Assembly (NCBI RefSeq): GCF_040545805.1
Contig: NZ_JBEPMO010000007.1
Coordinates: 78,945 to 142,944 of the forward strand
Source: Moheibacter stercoris
GTDB lineage: Bacteria; Bacteroidota; Bacteroidia; Flavobacteriales; Weeksellaceae
DNA length: 64,000 nt
Direction: 5' to 3'
The position numbers were made by a program, and so were the translations under genes. The notes under the pieces are model-generated. The model was not told the origin of the DNA and ran no database searches. It was given only the letters and a program-made list of their open reading frames with translations. Position 1 is the first letter of the stretch. Every line of letters begins with the position of its first letter. This document shows, one piece after another, positions 9,374-17,951 of this stretch.

Positions 9374-9916
9374 ATGAAATGGAAATCCTATTTTTTGTTA
9401 TTTCTGCTTCTCGGATTTTCCCAATCTTTTGCACAGAAAGATTCTTTGGAAATCAAAGATTTTGAAAGGAAAAGAAGTTCTGCAGACTCTCTTCGAATAG
9501 CTCATCCGCATAGTTATTCCAATCGCCCAGCGGTTATTTTAGGATATAATTTAGGTCATAATTCTTATGGTGAATTTGGATTTGCGTTGCATTCTACCTA
9601 TCATCATATGCTTTTTGTAACCAAATTTATAGGTTCAGAATTTCGAATGGGTGGTTCCGATTTTATTGTTGGACCTAAATTGGGTTTGTATTTTGGAATG
9701 GGACTAGGAATAGGATTAAACGCTATTTATTATACCAATTTTGAAAAAGGAAGTTTTGTTTTCCGACCGGAAATTGGAACTACGATTCTTGGAATGAAAA
9801 TATTTTATGGATATAACTGGAAATTAACGAACCAAGAATTTAAAGGTATCAATACCCATCAATTAGGTGTCGCCTTTTTAATTCCCCTCGCCAAACCAAA
9901 AGTTCTTTCGCATTAA
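9374..9916 (+). CDS. Exported protein, predicted outer-membrane beta-barrel-like, function unknown
   Basis: 180 residues from the ATG at 9374. This start gives a signal peptide (MKWKSYFLLFLLLGFSQSFAQ); a TTG 15 bp upstream adds five residues but is less likely. The mature part has alternating polar and hydrophobic segments with many Gly, Tyr and Phe residues (LGYNLGHNSYGEFGFALHS, GLYFGMGLGIGLNAIYY) and ends near a barrel-like strand. I do not recognise the family. It follows the TPM pair by about 50 bp and may belong to the same transcript. Confidence 0.65.
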   Translation: MKWKSYFLLFLLLGFSQSFAQKDSLEIKDFERKRSSADSLRIAHPHSYSNRPAVILGYNLGHNSYGEFGFALHSTYHHMLFVTKFIGSEFRMGGSDFIVGPKLGLYFGMGLGIGLNAIYYTNFEKGSFVFRPEIGTTILGMKIFYGYNWKLTNQEFKGINTHQLGVAFLIPLAKPKVLSH

Positions 9917-9952
9917 ATTTTTCAAGAATTCGAATCTTACAATCCATAATTC

Positions 9953-9960
9953 TATCTTTG
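9953..9960 (+). promoter_or_regulatory. -7 box (TATCTTTG) almost touching the dgt start
   Basis: A TAnnTTTG box ending 4 bp before the tandem ATGATG start of dgt. With the usual 5-7 bp between box and transcript start, the mRNA would begin at or next to the ATG, so a leaderless transcript is possible. Confidence 0.45.
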
Positions 9961-9964
9961 CTCT

Positions 9965-11335
9965 ATGATGGATTTGAACGAACTATATTCTGGAAAACGA
10001 TTGGGAGTAGATGCGAGTAAAGATACTCGTACAGAATACCAACGTGATTTTGACCGAATTATCTTTTCTTCTGCCTTTCGTCGATTGCAAAACAAAACCC
10101 AAGTTTTCCCCTTGCCTGGTAGTGTTTTTGTACACAATCGATTGACGCATTCTTTGGAAGTGGCATCTGTTGGGCGTTCACTAGGAAATTTAGCAGGTGA
10201 ATTCATTGTCAAAAAATACAAAGAGCAGTTAACAAAAGAATCAAGATCGTTTTATCGTCATAATTTATACAATGTGATTTCCTCTGCTTGTTTGTGCCAT
10301 GACATAGGAAATCCGGCATTTGGGCATTCGGGAGAAGATGCGATTGCATCATTTTTTGAGAAAAATGAATCGACTTACAAACCGAAATTTTCAGCAGAAG
10401 AATGGACCGATTTTATCCATTTTGAAGGAAATGCCAATGCGATCCGAATCTTAACTCAACAGCAAACAGGAAAGTTGGAAGGAAGCATCGGTTTAACTTT
10501 TGCAACCATGGCGGCTATTGCGAAATATCCCTGTGAATCCATCGCTAGAACCAAAGGTATTTTGCATCGAAAGAAATTTGGCTTCTTCCAAGCAGAAAAG
10601 GAGAATTTCCAGAAAATTGCGACAGAAACCCAAATGATTTTGGAACAAACCATTCCAACCATTTACAAAAGACATCCTTTTGTTTGGTTGGTAGAAGCTG
10701 CAGACGACATTTGTTACAACATCATCGATTTAGAAGATTCGCATCGTTTAGGAATTATCGATCATGATAAATGCGTGAATTTATTATTGGACTTGATTGA
10801 TTCTTTGGATGCAAAAGGATTGGACGGACTGAAAAATCGCCATCATTTGATTCAGGATAAAAACGAAAAAATTGCTTTTTTACGTGCGAAATCTATCGGG
10901 CATTTGATGATGAATGCTGCTAAAACATTTGAAAATCATTTTGAGGAAATTTTAAATGGAACTTTGGAAAAGCCTTTGTTAAGTCTAATTGATGAAGAGA
11001 AAAATTCAAATTCCAAAGCTGTATTGAAACAGATAGAAACCTTTTCGATTGAAAATATTTACAACCATCATGCAGTGGTGGAAATCGAAAACGCAGGTTT
11101 CAACGTTATGTCAGAATTATTGTCTCATTTCATTCCTCCAATTTTACATGCTGAAAATCGAAGCAAAGCAGATGAAAAAGCGATTAAATTAATTCCCAAT
11201 CAATTTTTATACGAAGATCAGTCAGATTACCATAAGGTTTTGGGCGTATTGGATTTCGTTTCGGGCATGACCGACAATTATGCGACAGAATTGTACCGAA
11301 GAATCAAAGGAATTGAAATCGGAATGCGTCGATAA
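9965..11335 (+). CDS. dgt: Deoxyguanosinetriphosphate triphosphohydrolase (dNTPase), HD superfamily
   Basis: Removes the whole triphosphate from dGTP or other dNTPs, giving the nucleoside. 456 residues. HD-domain metal ligands are visible: His in RLTHSLEV near residue 59, His-Asp in CHDIGNPAFGH near 101-102, and the later EAADDICYNIIDLED block near 245-255, which carries the remaining Asp. The N-terminal motif TEYQRDFDRIIFSSAFRRLQNKTQVFP (seen as FDRIIFSSAFRRLQNKTQV) is the family signature. Two adjacent ATGs (9965, 9968) are possible starts. The gene is probably transcribed alone. Confidence 0.93.
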   Translation: MMDLNELYSGKRLGVDASKDTRTEYQRDFDRIIFSSAFRRLQNKTQVFPLPGSVFVHNRLTHSLEVASVGRSLGNLAGEFIVKKYKEQLTKESRSFYRHNLYNVISSACLCHDIGNPAFGHSGEDAIASFFEKNESTYKPKFSAEEWTDFIHFEGNANAIRILTQQQTGKLEGSIGLTFATMAAIAKYPCESIARTKGILHRKKFGFFQAEKENFQKIATETQMILEQTIPTIYKRHPFVWLVEAADDICYNIIDLEDSHRLGIIDHDKCVNLLLDLIDSLDAKGLDGLKNRHHLIQDKNEKIAFLRAKSIGHLMMNAAKTFENHFEEILNGTLEKPLLSLIDEEKNSNSKAVLKQIETFSIENIYNHHAVVEIENAGFNVMSELLSHFIPPILHAENRSKADEKAIKLIPNQFLYEDQSDYHKVLGVLDFVSGMTDNYATELYRRIKGIEIGMRR

Positions 11336-11402
11336 TTTTAACAATTTTCTATTGGATAATTTCGTATCTTTTTAAGCCTAAACAACTTAAAAACTTACGA
11401 TT

Positions 11403-11762
11403 ATGATGCGATTATTATTCTTTTTCGTGTTGGTTTCTTCTATTTCATTTGGTCAGAAACTAATTAGTCTTGATCAAATTCCCGATTATATGGGGAAAAA
11501 TGTCAAAATTTGTGACAAGATTTATGGTTCCTATTTAACCAAAGGAAATTCTCCAGTAACCTTATTAAATGTGGGTGAAGATTTTCCAGATAATCCTATA
11601 ACCTTTGTGGTTTATGCCAAAGATCGGAAGAATTTCTCCTATGATCCAGCTGAATTTCTTGTGGGAAAAACTGTTTGTGCCAAAGGAAAATTGGTGGAAT
11701 TCAAAGGCAAACCTCAAATTGTGTTGAATTCGGAAAAAGATGTGGAAATTCAAACCTATTGA
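11403..11762 (+). CDS. Small secreted protein with OB-fold-like features
   Basis: 119 residues with a signal peptide (LLFFFVLVSSISFGQ). The mature part resembles an OB-fold of the kind found in exported nucleic-acid-binding-like domains: GKNVKICDKIYGSYL, PITFVVYAKDRKNF and GKTVCAKGKLVEFKGKPQIV. The last block is the typical closing strand pair. Two cysteines (near residues 37 and 91) may form a disulfide. The ligand is unknown. It is a single gene between dgt and a strong terminator. Confidence 0.7.
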   Translation: MMRLLFFFVLVSSISFGQKLISLDQIPDYMGKNVKICDKIYGSYLTKGNSPVTLLNVGEDFPDNPITFVVYAKDRKNFSYDPAEFLVGKTVCAKGKLVEFKGKPQIVLNSEKDVEIQTY

Positions 11763-11767
11763 TAAAA

Positions 11768-11793
11768 AAAACTGCTCGAGTGTGAGCAGTTTT
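11768..11793. terminator. Intrinsic terminator between convergent genes
   Basis: AAAACTGCTC, loop GAGTGT, GAGCAGTTTT. A 10-bp perfect stem with A and T flanks that can serve the gene on its left and the minus-strand gene on its right. Confidence 0.8.
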
Positions 11794-11813
11794 GGATTTA
11801 ATATTTTGTGTCT

Positions 11814-12479
11814 TTAAAAACGAAATACTTTATCATCAATTGTTGGATTGATTTGAATTTGGTAGAATTTGATGACATATTCACCTCCTTCTTTTGGGTG
11901 ACCCACCATTCGCGTAGCAAATCTTAATCCGTCAAAGATTTTGTAATCGTAGTAATACATTTTTTCTTCCTTGTTCTCTTCCCACAATAAACTTGCATCT
12001 TTTGTTGAAAAGCAATAGGTGATTTTATTGACATTTTTCGTAAGTTCTACCAAATTACATTCTTGTCCTTCAGAAGTTGATTTGCCTTTGTAAACTGCTT
12101 CAAATCCTTTCTTGTCATAATCCAAAATGTCAGATTCAAAAGAATCGGGTTGATAGTCTTTTTTGATTGTGTTTTTACCCGAAATTTCGTTGTAGGTCCA
12201 ACCATTTTTACCATCATAGCCTTCGTTTAATATCTCCTTACCATCTATCAGAAAGACAACTTTCTTTTGCGAAGGACGTTTGTGATAAACGGTCATTGGA
12301 AAACTTTGATCCAATCCCCAAACGGCATCACCTTTTAAAATAATAGAATTTAAAGAACGCCATTTTTGAATTCCTCCAGAATTTTCTAGATTTTTTTCAA
12401 TGATACTTTTTGCGGTTTGCGCTTTCAAGTTTCCAGCGCTAAAGAGGATTAAAAAGAGAGAAAAGATTTTTAAATTCAT
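11814..12479 (-). CDS. LolA/LolB-like outer membrane lipoprotein-sorting family protein
   Basis: About 221 residues from the ATG at 12479, which begins a signal peptide (MNLKIFSLFLILFSAGNLKAQ). An upstream ATG at 12500 would overlap the preceding gene by 14 bp and put a charged stretch ahead of the signal. The mature protein has the family's helical start (SIIEKNLENSGGIQKW) and later the strands WGLDQSFPMTVYHKRPSQ and GYDGKNGWTYNE. The fold is that of periplasmic lipoprotein carriers, but these paralogues are not proven LolA. It sits 7 bp after the KdnB-like gene in a three-gene minus-strand run. Confidence 0.75.
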   Translation of the reverse strand: MNLKIFSLFLILFSAGNLKAQTAKSIIEKNLENSGGIQKWRSLNSIILKGDAVWGLDQSFPMTVYHKRPSQKKVVFLIDGKEILNEGYDGKNGWTYNEISGKNTIKKDYQPDSFESDILDYDKKGFEAVYKGKSTSEGQECNLVELTKNVNKITYCFSTKDASLLWEENKEEKMYYYDYKIFDGLRFATRMVGHPKEGGEYVIKFYQIQINPTIDDKVFRF

Positions 12480-12486
12480 TTTCAAA

Positions 12487-13560
12487 CTACATTTTTTCAT
12501 ACAATTCTTTGATTTTCTTTTCGGTTATCTGTTGATGCCAATTTTTCCCCAATGCATTTTCCCAAAGAGGAGTTAGACTTAGGGCAACAGCCACCATTTT
12601 ATTCATTTGTTCGTCCGATAAGTTCTGACAGATATTTTTTGGAATTTCCACTTCAAATTTGTCCACCATTTTTTTGAAATCTTTGACTCCTTCCGGATAG
12701 AATTCGGCAATTTGATCAAAAGCGATGCAATTTCCAACCCCATGCTTGATGCCCAAAACATATGACAATCCATAACTCAATGCATGTGCAACGCCAACTT
12801 GTGAATAGGCAATACTCATACCGCCATGCCAAGAAGCCATCATCAAATCTTCATCAGATTCCTCATCCCATTCCGATTTTTCTAGAAATATTTTCTTGCA
12901 CAATTCGAGTGCTTTTTCACCATAACTACGGCTAAAGGCGTTCAGAAATGTTCCATTTAAGGATTCAATCGAATGGATATAGCAATCCATTCCCGTAAAG
13001 AATACTTGTTCTTTGGGTGCTCCTTGCGTGAGATTGGGATCTAAAATTACTTGATTAAATGGCGTGAAGTCTGAATTTAAACCGAGTTTTTTTTCAGGAC
13101 CTGTCAAGACACAGGTTCTAGATACTTCAGCTCCCGTTCCACTAAGAGTAGGAATTCCCGCATGATAAACGCCTTCGTTTTGAATCAAATCCCAGCCTTG
13201 ATAATTGGCAGAAGAACCTTCATTGTTCATCATCAAGGAAACTGCTTTGGTCATATCCATCACACTTCCTCCACCATATCCAATGATCCCAGAAACCTTT
13301 CCAAATTCTTCTATTAATTGATCTCTAATTTGATCAACATCAGATGTTTTGGGTTCTTCGGTTGTATCGATGAAGATGATTTTATCATTTTTTTGAACCG
13401 GAATATGTTGAACCAAAGATTTGTCTTTGAAAAAATGATCGGCAAAATATATAATAGGATACCCATTTTGACGAATAGGTTCCACTATTTCCTCAACTTG
13501 TTGCGAAGATCCTTTTCCGTAAATGACACGGGGAACCATGGGGAAATTTCTAAAACTCAT
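12487..13560 (-). CDS. kdnB: Iron-containing alcohol dehydrogenase, KdnB-like (Kdo 8-oxidase)
   Basis: 357 residues of the Fe-ADH family. The nucleotide-binding glycine motif GYGGGSVMDMTKAVSLM is near residues 99-115. Metal-binding residues fit Asp at about 194 and the His residues in MSIAYSQVGVAHALS and GIKHGVGN. The block SGTGAEVSRTCVLTGPEKKLGLNSDFTPF (visible as TGAEVSRTCVLTGPEKKLGL) is what I recall from Shewanella KdnB, which oxidises C8 of Kdo before transamination to 8-amino-Kdo. Overlap by 4 bp with kdsB upstream supports a role in Kdo metabolism. The partner aminotransferase KdnA is not in the window, so the assignment is by family and context. Confidence 0.75.
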   Translation of the reverse strand: MSFRNFPMVPRVIYGKGSSQQVEEIVEPIRQNGYPIIYFADHFFKDKSLVQHIPVQKNDKIIFIDTTEEPKTSDVDQIRDQLIEEFGKVSGIIGYGGGSVMDMTKAVSLMMNNEGSSANYQGWDLIQNEGVYHAGIPTLSGTGAEVSRTCVLTGPEKKLGLNSDFTPFNQVILDPNLTQGAPKEQVFFTGMDCYIHSIESLNGTFLNAFSRSYGEKALELCKKIFLEKSEWDEESDEDLMMASWHGGMSIAYSQVGVAHALSYGLSYVLGIKHGVGNCIAFDQIAEFYPEGVKDFKKMVDKFEVEIPKNICQNLSDEQMNKMVAVALSLTPLWENALGKNWHQQITEKKIKELYEKM

Positions 13561-14306
13561 TTCGTAATAGTTAGGTGGTTGTTCAAATAAGCATTGGCTT
13601 TTTCTAAATCTTCTGGTGTATCGATTCCGATTCCCATAAATCCAGTTTCCAATACTTTTATTTTCATTCCATATTCCAAGTAGCGCAATTGTTCCAATTT
13701 TTCTGCTTTTTCATTTTGTCTCATGGGTAATTTTGCAAAATTTAATAAGGCAGATTTTCGAAATGCATAGATACCAATATGTTGGTAATATTTTGCTTTG
13801 AAATTGGTTTCGCGTGGATAAGGAATCGGACTTCTTGAAAAATACAAGGCAAAATTATGTATGTCCCAATTCACTTTCACACTATTGGGGTTGTGTATGT
13901 CTTCTTCGTTGGTTATTTCTTGCGCCAAAGTTGCCAAGGAAATTTCTTGATTGAAATCCTTTTCGTAGGCTTCAACCAATTTTGCCAACGCTTCTTTTTT
14001 CACAAAAGGTTCGTCACCTTGAACGTTTACGACGATATCACAATCCAAATCTTTCACTGCTTCTGCAATTCGGTCGCTACCTGTTTGATGTTCCGCGATG
14101 CTCATGATTGCTTTTCCACCCTTTTTGGTGATTTCTTCAAAAATTACTTCAGAATCGGTTACTACAAAAACATCGTCAAAAAGCTCGGTTTGGATGGTGT
14201 TCAAATAGGTCATCCAAATAACAGACTTATCTCCTAATTGAGCCATCAGTTTACCAGGAAAACGGGTTGCAGCATAGCGTGCAGGAATAACAGCAATGGT
14301 TTTCAA
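13557..14306 (-). CDS. kdsB: 3-deoxy-manno-octulosonate cytidylyltransferase (CMP-Kdo synthetase)
   Basis: Activates Kdo (or 8-amino-Kdo) with CTP for lipid A core assembly. 249 residues with the N-terminal nucleotide-binding motif IPARYAATRFPGKLM and the metal/substrate motif VNVQGDEPFV near residue 93. HIGIYAFRKSALL near 166 is also a family block. It is first in a minus-strand operon and overlaps the KdnB-like gene by 4 bp (ATGA). The pairing suggests it may prefer 8-amino-Kdo, as reported for the Shewanella enzyme; that preference is inference. Confidence 0.93.
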   Translation of the reverse strand: MKTIAVIPARYAATRFPGKLMAQLGDKSVIWMTYLNTIQTELFDDVFVVTDSEVIFEEITKKGGKAIMSIAEHQTGSDRIAEAVKDLDCDIVVNVQGDEPFVKKEALAKLVEAYEKDFNQEISLATLAQEITNEEDIHNPNSVKVNWDIHNFALYFSRSPIPYPRETNFKAKYYQHIGIYAFRKSALLNFAKLPMRQNEKAEKLEQLRYLEYGMKIKVLETGFMGIGIDTPEDLEKANAYLNNHLTITK

Positions 14307-14324
14307 AATCTAATTGTGTTTTAT

Positions 14325-14351
14325 CAAATCTACAAAATTATCGCAAAAGTA
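14325..14351 (-). promoter_or_regulatory. Two candidate -7 boxes for the kdsB operon
   Basis: On the minus strand TACTTTTG (14344-14351) and TAGATTTG (14325-14332) both fit TAnnTTTG and lie 19-45 bp before the kdsB ATG. Either could be used; no -33 element was assigned. Confidence 0.4.
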
Positions 14352-14472
14352 GGACGATTACTTGGGATAATTCGATTTTTAAAGGATTCACAGAATCTTG
14401 CTTCGGTTTTTACTTGGAAAGTCGTTATCTTTACGGCTTAAATTTTTAATTCAGTTCAGCGAAAAATCACCT

Positions 14473-15243
14473 ATGAATTCATTGCAATTGCTTTTTTATA
14501 AGAATGGATTTTCGTTTTGTACCCAATCTGCAGATGGGAATATGTCGAAAGTTTCAACTTTTGAAGTGTCGCATTTTAGCAAATGGGAAGAAGAGGTCGT
14601 ACGTGAATTAGAAGTGAATTTATTGTTGAGAAGAACCTTTGATGTTGTGAAAGTTGGATTGGTAACAAGCTTTTTCAATATGGTGCCCAATGAATATTTA
14701 AGCGTCAATTCAGAATCCTTGTTAAACTTTAGTGAATCTGAATTTGAAGAAAATATATTGTTGGAAAGTTCAACGAGATTCCATGCAAGTTTCTTGTTTG
14801 GTGGATCACAATTGTTGATCAACAAGCTGAATGAATTATATGCCAAGGTTGAAATTTACCATTCAGGATCAGTATTGATTAATTCCGTTACCCTTTCATC
14901 AAATACCATTGTTCATGTGAATTTGGTTCATCAAAATTTGGAGATTTTGGTGATGAATGGTGAACAGATTGGTTATTACAATTTGTTTGAAACCTTAACA
15001 GGCGAAGACATTTTATTTTATACATTGTTTGCAATTGAGCAAATTAGTTTGGATACCAATAAAGTTGAACTCAAAACCTATGGTCAATTATTGGCCAATA
15101 CAAAAGTATTTCAAATTTTCAAAAAATATGTTCGACATGTAAGTGTAGGACTGAAAGACGAAAATTTTTTAGAACATTTTACTTTATTTAATTTAACAAA
15201 ATGCGAATCATTTCTGGTTCCTTCCGAGGAAAAAAAATCATAG
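14473..15243 (+). CDS. DUF3822 family protein
   Basis: About 256 residues from the ATG at 14473 (MNSLQLLFYKNGFSFC). An upstream extension of 25 codons would run through the probable promoter region. The family is typical of Bacteroidota and is almost always next to rsmD, as here. It has an actin/hexokinase-like strand pattern, but no ATP-binding motif stands out. Its 3' end overlaps rsmD by 43 bp in another frame, a long overlap that ties translation of the two. Function is unknown; a link to ribosome or RNA biology is inferred only from the neighbour. Confidence 0.82.
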   Translation: MNSLQLLFYKNGFSFCTQSADGNMSKVSTFEVSHFSKWEEEVVRELEVNLLLRRTFDVVKVGLVTSFFNMVPNEYLSVNSESLLNFSESEFEENILLESSTRFHASFLFGGSQLLINKLNELYAKVEIYHSGSVLINSVTLSSNTIVHVNLVHQNLEILVMNGEQIGYYNLFETLTGEDILFYTLFAIEQISLDTNKVELKTYGQLLANTKVFQIFKKYVRHVSVGLKDENFLEHFTLFNLTKCESFLVPSEEKKS

Positions 15244-15773
15244 CTCCAAGTAATTTACCTGGACGTCCAACCACGGATTTTGCAAAAGAGGCTTTGTTCA
15301 ATGTCTTGAACAATCATTATCATTTTGATGAAATTTCGGTTTTGGATTTATTTGCAGGAATCGGAAGTATTTCTTGGGAATTTGCTTCGCGCGGAAGTCA
15401 ACGTATCGTATCGGTTGATCAAGATCCAGGTTGTGTGAAGTTTTTGACTGAAACTGCTCAGAAATTGTCCATTGCAGATCGAATGACCATCGTACGAAAT
15501 GATGTTTTCCAATTTTTGAAACGCAATACCTACGGAAGTTTTGATATTGTTTTTGTTGATCCACCTTATACGTTTACCCAGGAAGAATACGATAAGTTGG
15601 TGGAAATGGTAAGAGAGAACAAATGGTTAAATGAAGGAGGTGAATTGGTCGTGGAACATTCAGCTACCATAAAATTTGAGGAACATCAGCATTTGTTGCA
15701 AACCCGAAAATATGGAAACGTTCATTTTTCCTTTTTCGATTTTGATGAAATCAATCCCGAGCTTCCTCAATAA
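15201..15773 (+). CDS. rsmD: 16S rRNA (guanine(966)-N(2))-methyltransferase RsmD
   Basis: 190 residues. The opening MRIISGSFRGKKI and RPTTDFAKEALFNVL are RsmD hallmarks. The SAM site is VLDLFAGIGSISWEFASRG near residues 46-64. The catalytic N6/N2-adenine/guanine methyltransferase motif is FVDPPYTF near 119-126 (DPPY). It starts inside the DUF3822 gene and its 3' end overlaps the convergent EEP-family gene by 23 bp, so both ends are shared coding sequence. Confidence 0.94.
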   Translation: MRIISGSFRGKKIIAPSNLPGRPTTDFAKEALFNVLNNHYHFDEISVLDLFAGIGSISWEFASRGSQRIVSVDQDPGCVKFLTETAQKLSIADRMTIVRNDVFQFLKRNTYGSFDIVFVDPPYTFTQEEYDKLVEMVRENKWLNEGGELVVEHSATIKFEEHQHLLQTRKYGNVHFSFFDFDEINPELPQ

Positions 15774-16800
15774 TTTCGGTAGCTTCCTCCTTGTCATCTT
15801 GACTTGCTTCTAATTCATTCTCTTTCAATTCCCATTGGATGGATAAATCGATGCTGATCGGATAATGATCGGACTGAACAGATTTTTCAACTTTCATTTC
15901 AATTAAACGAAAATGACTGCTGACAAAAAAGTGATCAAGTGGCCATTTGGCAAACCAATATTTCGCATGAAACGTATTGAACATTCCTCGTCCAATCCTT
16001 GGATCTAGCATTTTGCTAATGCGTAAAAACAAACGAGTTGTATGGCTCCATGCAACATCATTCAAATCTCCAAACACAATAGATGGTCCTTTGAATTCTT
16101 CAGATTTTTTGCCCACAATTAATATTTCTGCATCGCGTTCCGTACTTTCTGGATTTTCTTGGGGAACGGGTGGAGTAGGGTGAATGCCATACAGACGAAC
16201 AAGTTTGTCCTTGATTTTGATATCAAAGGTTAAAGAGGGAATTTCCTCGTCAATCCAAAAATTGATGGATTCGTTGAGAATTTCATATTTGGAATAGAGC
16301 AGCAAACCGTAAGTGTTGTCTTGAGGAACTTCAATGAAATAGGGATAATCTTTTTTGATTTCCTGAACAGCATCCATCCACTCTTGATCGGTTTCCAACA
16401 AATAGACAATATCTGCATTGACTTCTTTGATTCGTTCAACTGTTAAGGCATATTCCTCATTGTCTTGGTATACATTGATTGTTAGAAGTTTTAAACGATG
16501 TTTCGGGTTTTGAGATGTTTCATTTGGTAACATTTTTTTAGATAAAAATGAATAAGGATAAATGAACCAAAACAAATAAACGATTGTTGCAATCAAAACA
16601 ACCAAAAAGATCCAATCTGCCGTATGTTCAAAATCGATGAATACGATATAGCAAATCAATAAGAAAATAGAAACGCAAAAAAATTGAAACCTTGGATAAT
16701 CCCAAACTCGAACATACCACTTAGGTGATTTGAGTAAGGGCAATACCGATAAGATACAAATCAAACTGATACAGCTGAACAGAATATAATGGCTTAACAT
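15751..16800 (-). CDS. Membrane-anchored endonuclease/exonuclease/phosphatase (EEP) family protein
   Basis: 349 residues. Two or three N-terminal helices (YILFSCISLICILSVLPLL, FFCVSIFLLICYIVF, WIFLVVLIATIVYLFWFIYP) are followed by an EEP domain at about 108-330. Metal and catalytic motifs are visible: LLTINVY near residue 109, VYLLETDQEW (Glu) near 133, GIHPTPP (His) near 199, GDLNDVAW (Asp, Asn) near 245 and the closing SDHYPI (Asp, His) near 312. The substrate (DNA, sphingolipid or phosphoinositide-like) cannot be read from sequence. The acidic tail ends inside the rsmD overlap. Confidence 0.85.
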   Translation of the reverse strand: MLSHYILFSCISLICILSVLPLLKSPKWYVRVWDYPRFQFFCVSIFLLICYIVFIDFEHTADWIFLVVLIATIVYLFWFIYPYSFLSKKMLPNETSQNPKHRLKLLTINVYQDNEEYALTVERIKEVNADIVYLLETDQEWMDAVQEIKKDYPYFIEVPQDNTYGLLLYSKYEILNESINFWIDEEIPSLTFDIKIKDKLVRLYGIHPTPPVPQENPESTERDAEILIVGKKSEEFKGPSIVFGDLNDVAWSHTTRLFLRISKMLDPRIGRGMFNTFHAKYWFAKWPLDHFFVSSHFRLIEMKVEKSVQSDHYPISIDLSIQWELKENELEASQDDKEEATEIIEEARD

Positions 16801-16833
16801 GGCGGACTTTGTTAGAAATTAAAAGTACAAAAA

Positions 16834-16860
16834 AAAAGCATCCAAATTTTGGATGCTTTT
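16834..16860. terminator. Intrinsic terminator (RlpA side)
   Basis: AAAAGCATCCAAA, one-base loop T, TTTGGATGCTTTT: a 13-bp perfect palindrome downstream of the minus-strand rlpA-like gene. Confidence 0.8.
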
Positions 16861-16880
16861 ATAATCAGTTTTGTTGTCTA

Positions 16881-17252
16881 CTAATTGATGACTTCGTAGT
16901 CGATAGTCATAATGCCCTTGTCTAAATTCCCAATACTTGAAAAAGCGGCTTTGCTTAAATCAAATTGGCGAGATTTTACAAATGGACCTCTGTCGTTGAT
17001 CTCAACTACAACAGATTTTCCGTTGCGTTGATTAGTAATTTTCACTTTCGTTCCAAATGGAAGTGATTTGTGTGCGGCTGTCATGTCATGCATGTCATAT
17101 TTTTCGCCGCTGGCGGTTTTTTTACCGTGGAATTTTTCTCCATAATAAGAAGCTTTTCCACTACCTGCTAACCAAGTAGCACCATTGTAAAGACCTGCTC
17201 CACTAAATGCGATAAACCCTATTACTAATACAAATGTAATGATTGATTTCAT
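16881..17252 (-). CDS. RlpA-like double-psi beta-barrel protein (septal lytic transglycosylase family)
   Basis: 123 residues: an N-terminal signal or anchor helix (IITFVLVIGFIAFSGAGLY), then an RlpA domain over most of the rest. Family blocks are ASYYGEKFHGKKTASGE, TAAHKSLPFGTKVKITN and VVEINDRGPF, which holds the catalytic Asp. RlpA cleaves naked glycan strands at the division site. This protein has no SPOR domain, so any septal recruitment must differ. It is short for the family but complete across the barrel. Confidence 0.9.
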   Translation of the reverse strand: MKSIITFVLVIGFIAFSGAGLYNGATWLAGSGKASYYGEKFHGKKTASGEKYDMHDMTAAHKSLPFGTKVKITNQRNGKSVVVEINDRGPFVKSRQFDLSKAAFSSIGNLDKGIMTIDYEVIN

Positions 17253-17438
17253 TTTTATTATTTTTCAGATTTCATGCAAAGGTAAGTTGGTTGTGTTTTC
17301 AAAAAATATAGGACAAAAAAAATGGGTCGAAATCAACCCATATTTTTTGTGTAAATCCTTTGTAGAAAAAGGATTAGTTATCCCGGTTAAACTTATGTTA
17401 AAAATTAATAATTTGTTAAAAATTTTAACAATTAAAGC

Positions 17439-17885
17439 TTAATTCAAGAGTTTTTTGACGGTTTCAGCGATCATTTTTCCTTCTGCTTTTCCAGCCAATC
17501 TTGCTGATGCAGTGCCCATTACCTTGCCGATTTCTTTGGCAGATGTTGCGCCAACTTCTTCAATAATTGCTTTTAGTTCAGATTCTAGTTCTTCTTGCGT
17601 CAATTGTTGAGGTAAAAAACCTTGAATAATTTCTGCTTGAGCCAATTCTTTTTCGGCCAATTCAGTACGACCATTGTTGGTGAATTGTTCTGCTGCTTCT
17701 TTGCGTTGTTTGATCAATTTTTGCAACATGGCAATTTCTTGAGATTCGTTCATCTCTCCATTACCACCAGAAGTTTTGACCAATAAAATTTCAGATTTCA
17801 TGGCACGCAAAGATTCCAAGGCAATTTGATTTTTGCTTTTCATTGCCTCTTTCATTTGTTCGGTTATTTTCGATTCTAAGCTCAT
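17439..17885 (-). CDS. yqeY: GatB/YqeY domain protein
   Basis: 148 residues, all helical, with YqeY family blocks: EQMKEAMKSKNQIALESLRAMKSEI, RKEAAEQFTNNGRTELAEKE (here split) and MGTASARLAGKAEGKMI. YqeY resembles the tRNA-binding tail domain of GatB. A tRNA-linked role is presumed but unproven. It is a single gene, 66 bp upstream of the DUF3857 gene on the same strand. Confidence 0.92.
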   Translation of the reverse strand: MSLESKITEQMKEAMKSKNQIALESLRAMKSEILLVKTSGGNGEMNESQEIAMLQKLIKQRKEAAEQFTNNGRTELAEKELAQAEIIQGFLPQQLTQEELESELKAIIEEVGATSAKEIGKVMGTASARLAGKAEGKMIAETVKKLLN

Positions 17886-17951
17886 TTCAATTAATATTAA
17901 GGTACAAATTTACGAGGAATTGATGAAACCTTGGTTTTTTTTAGAATTCTC

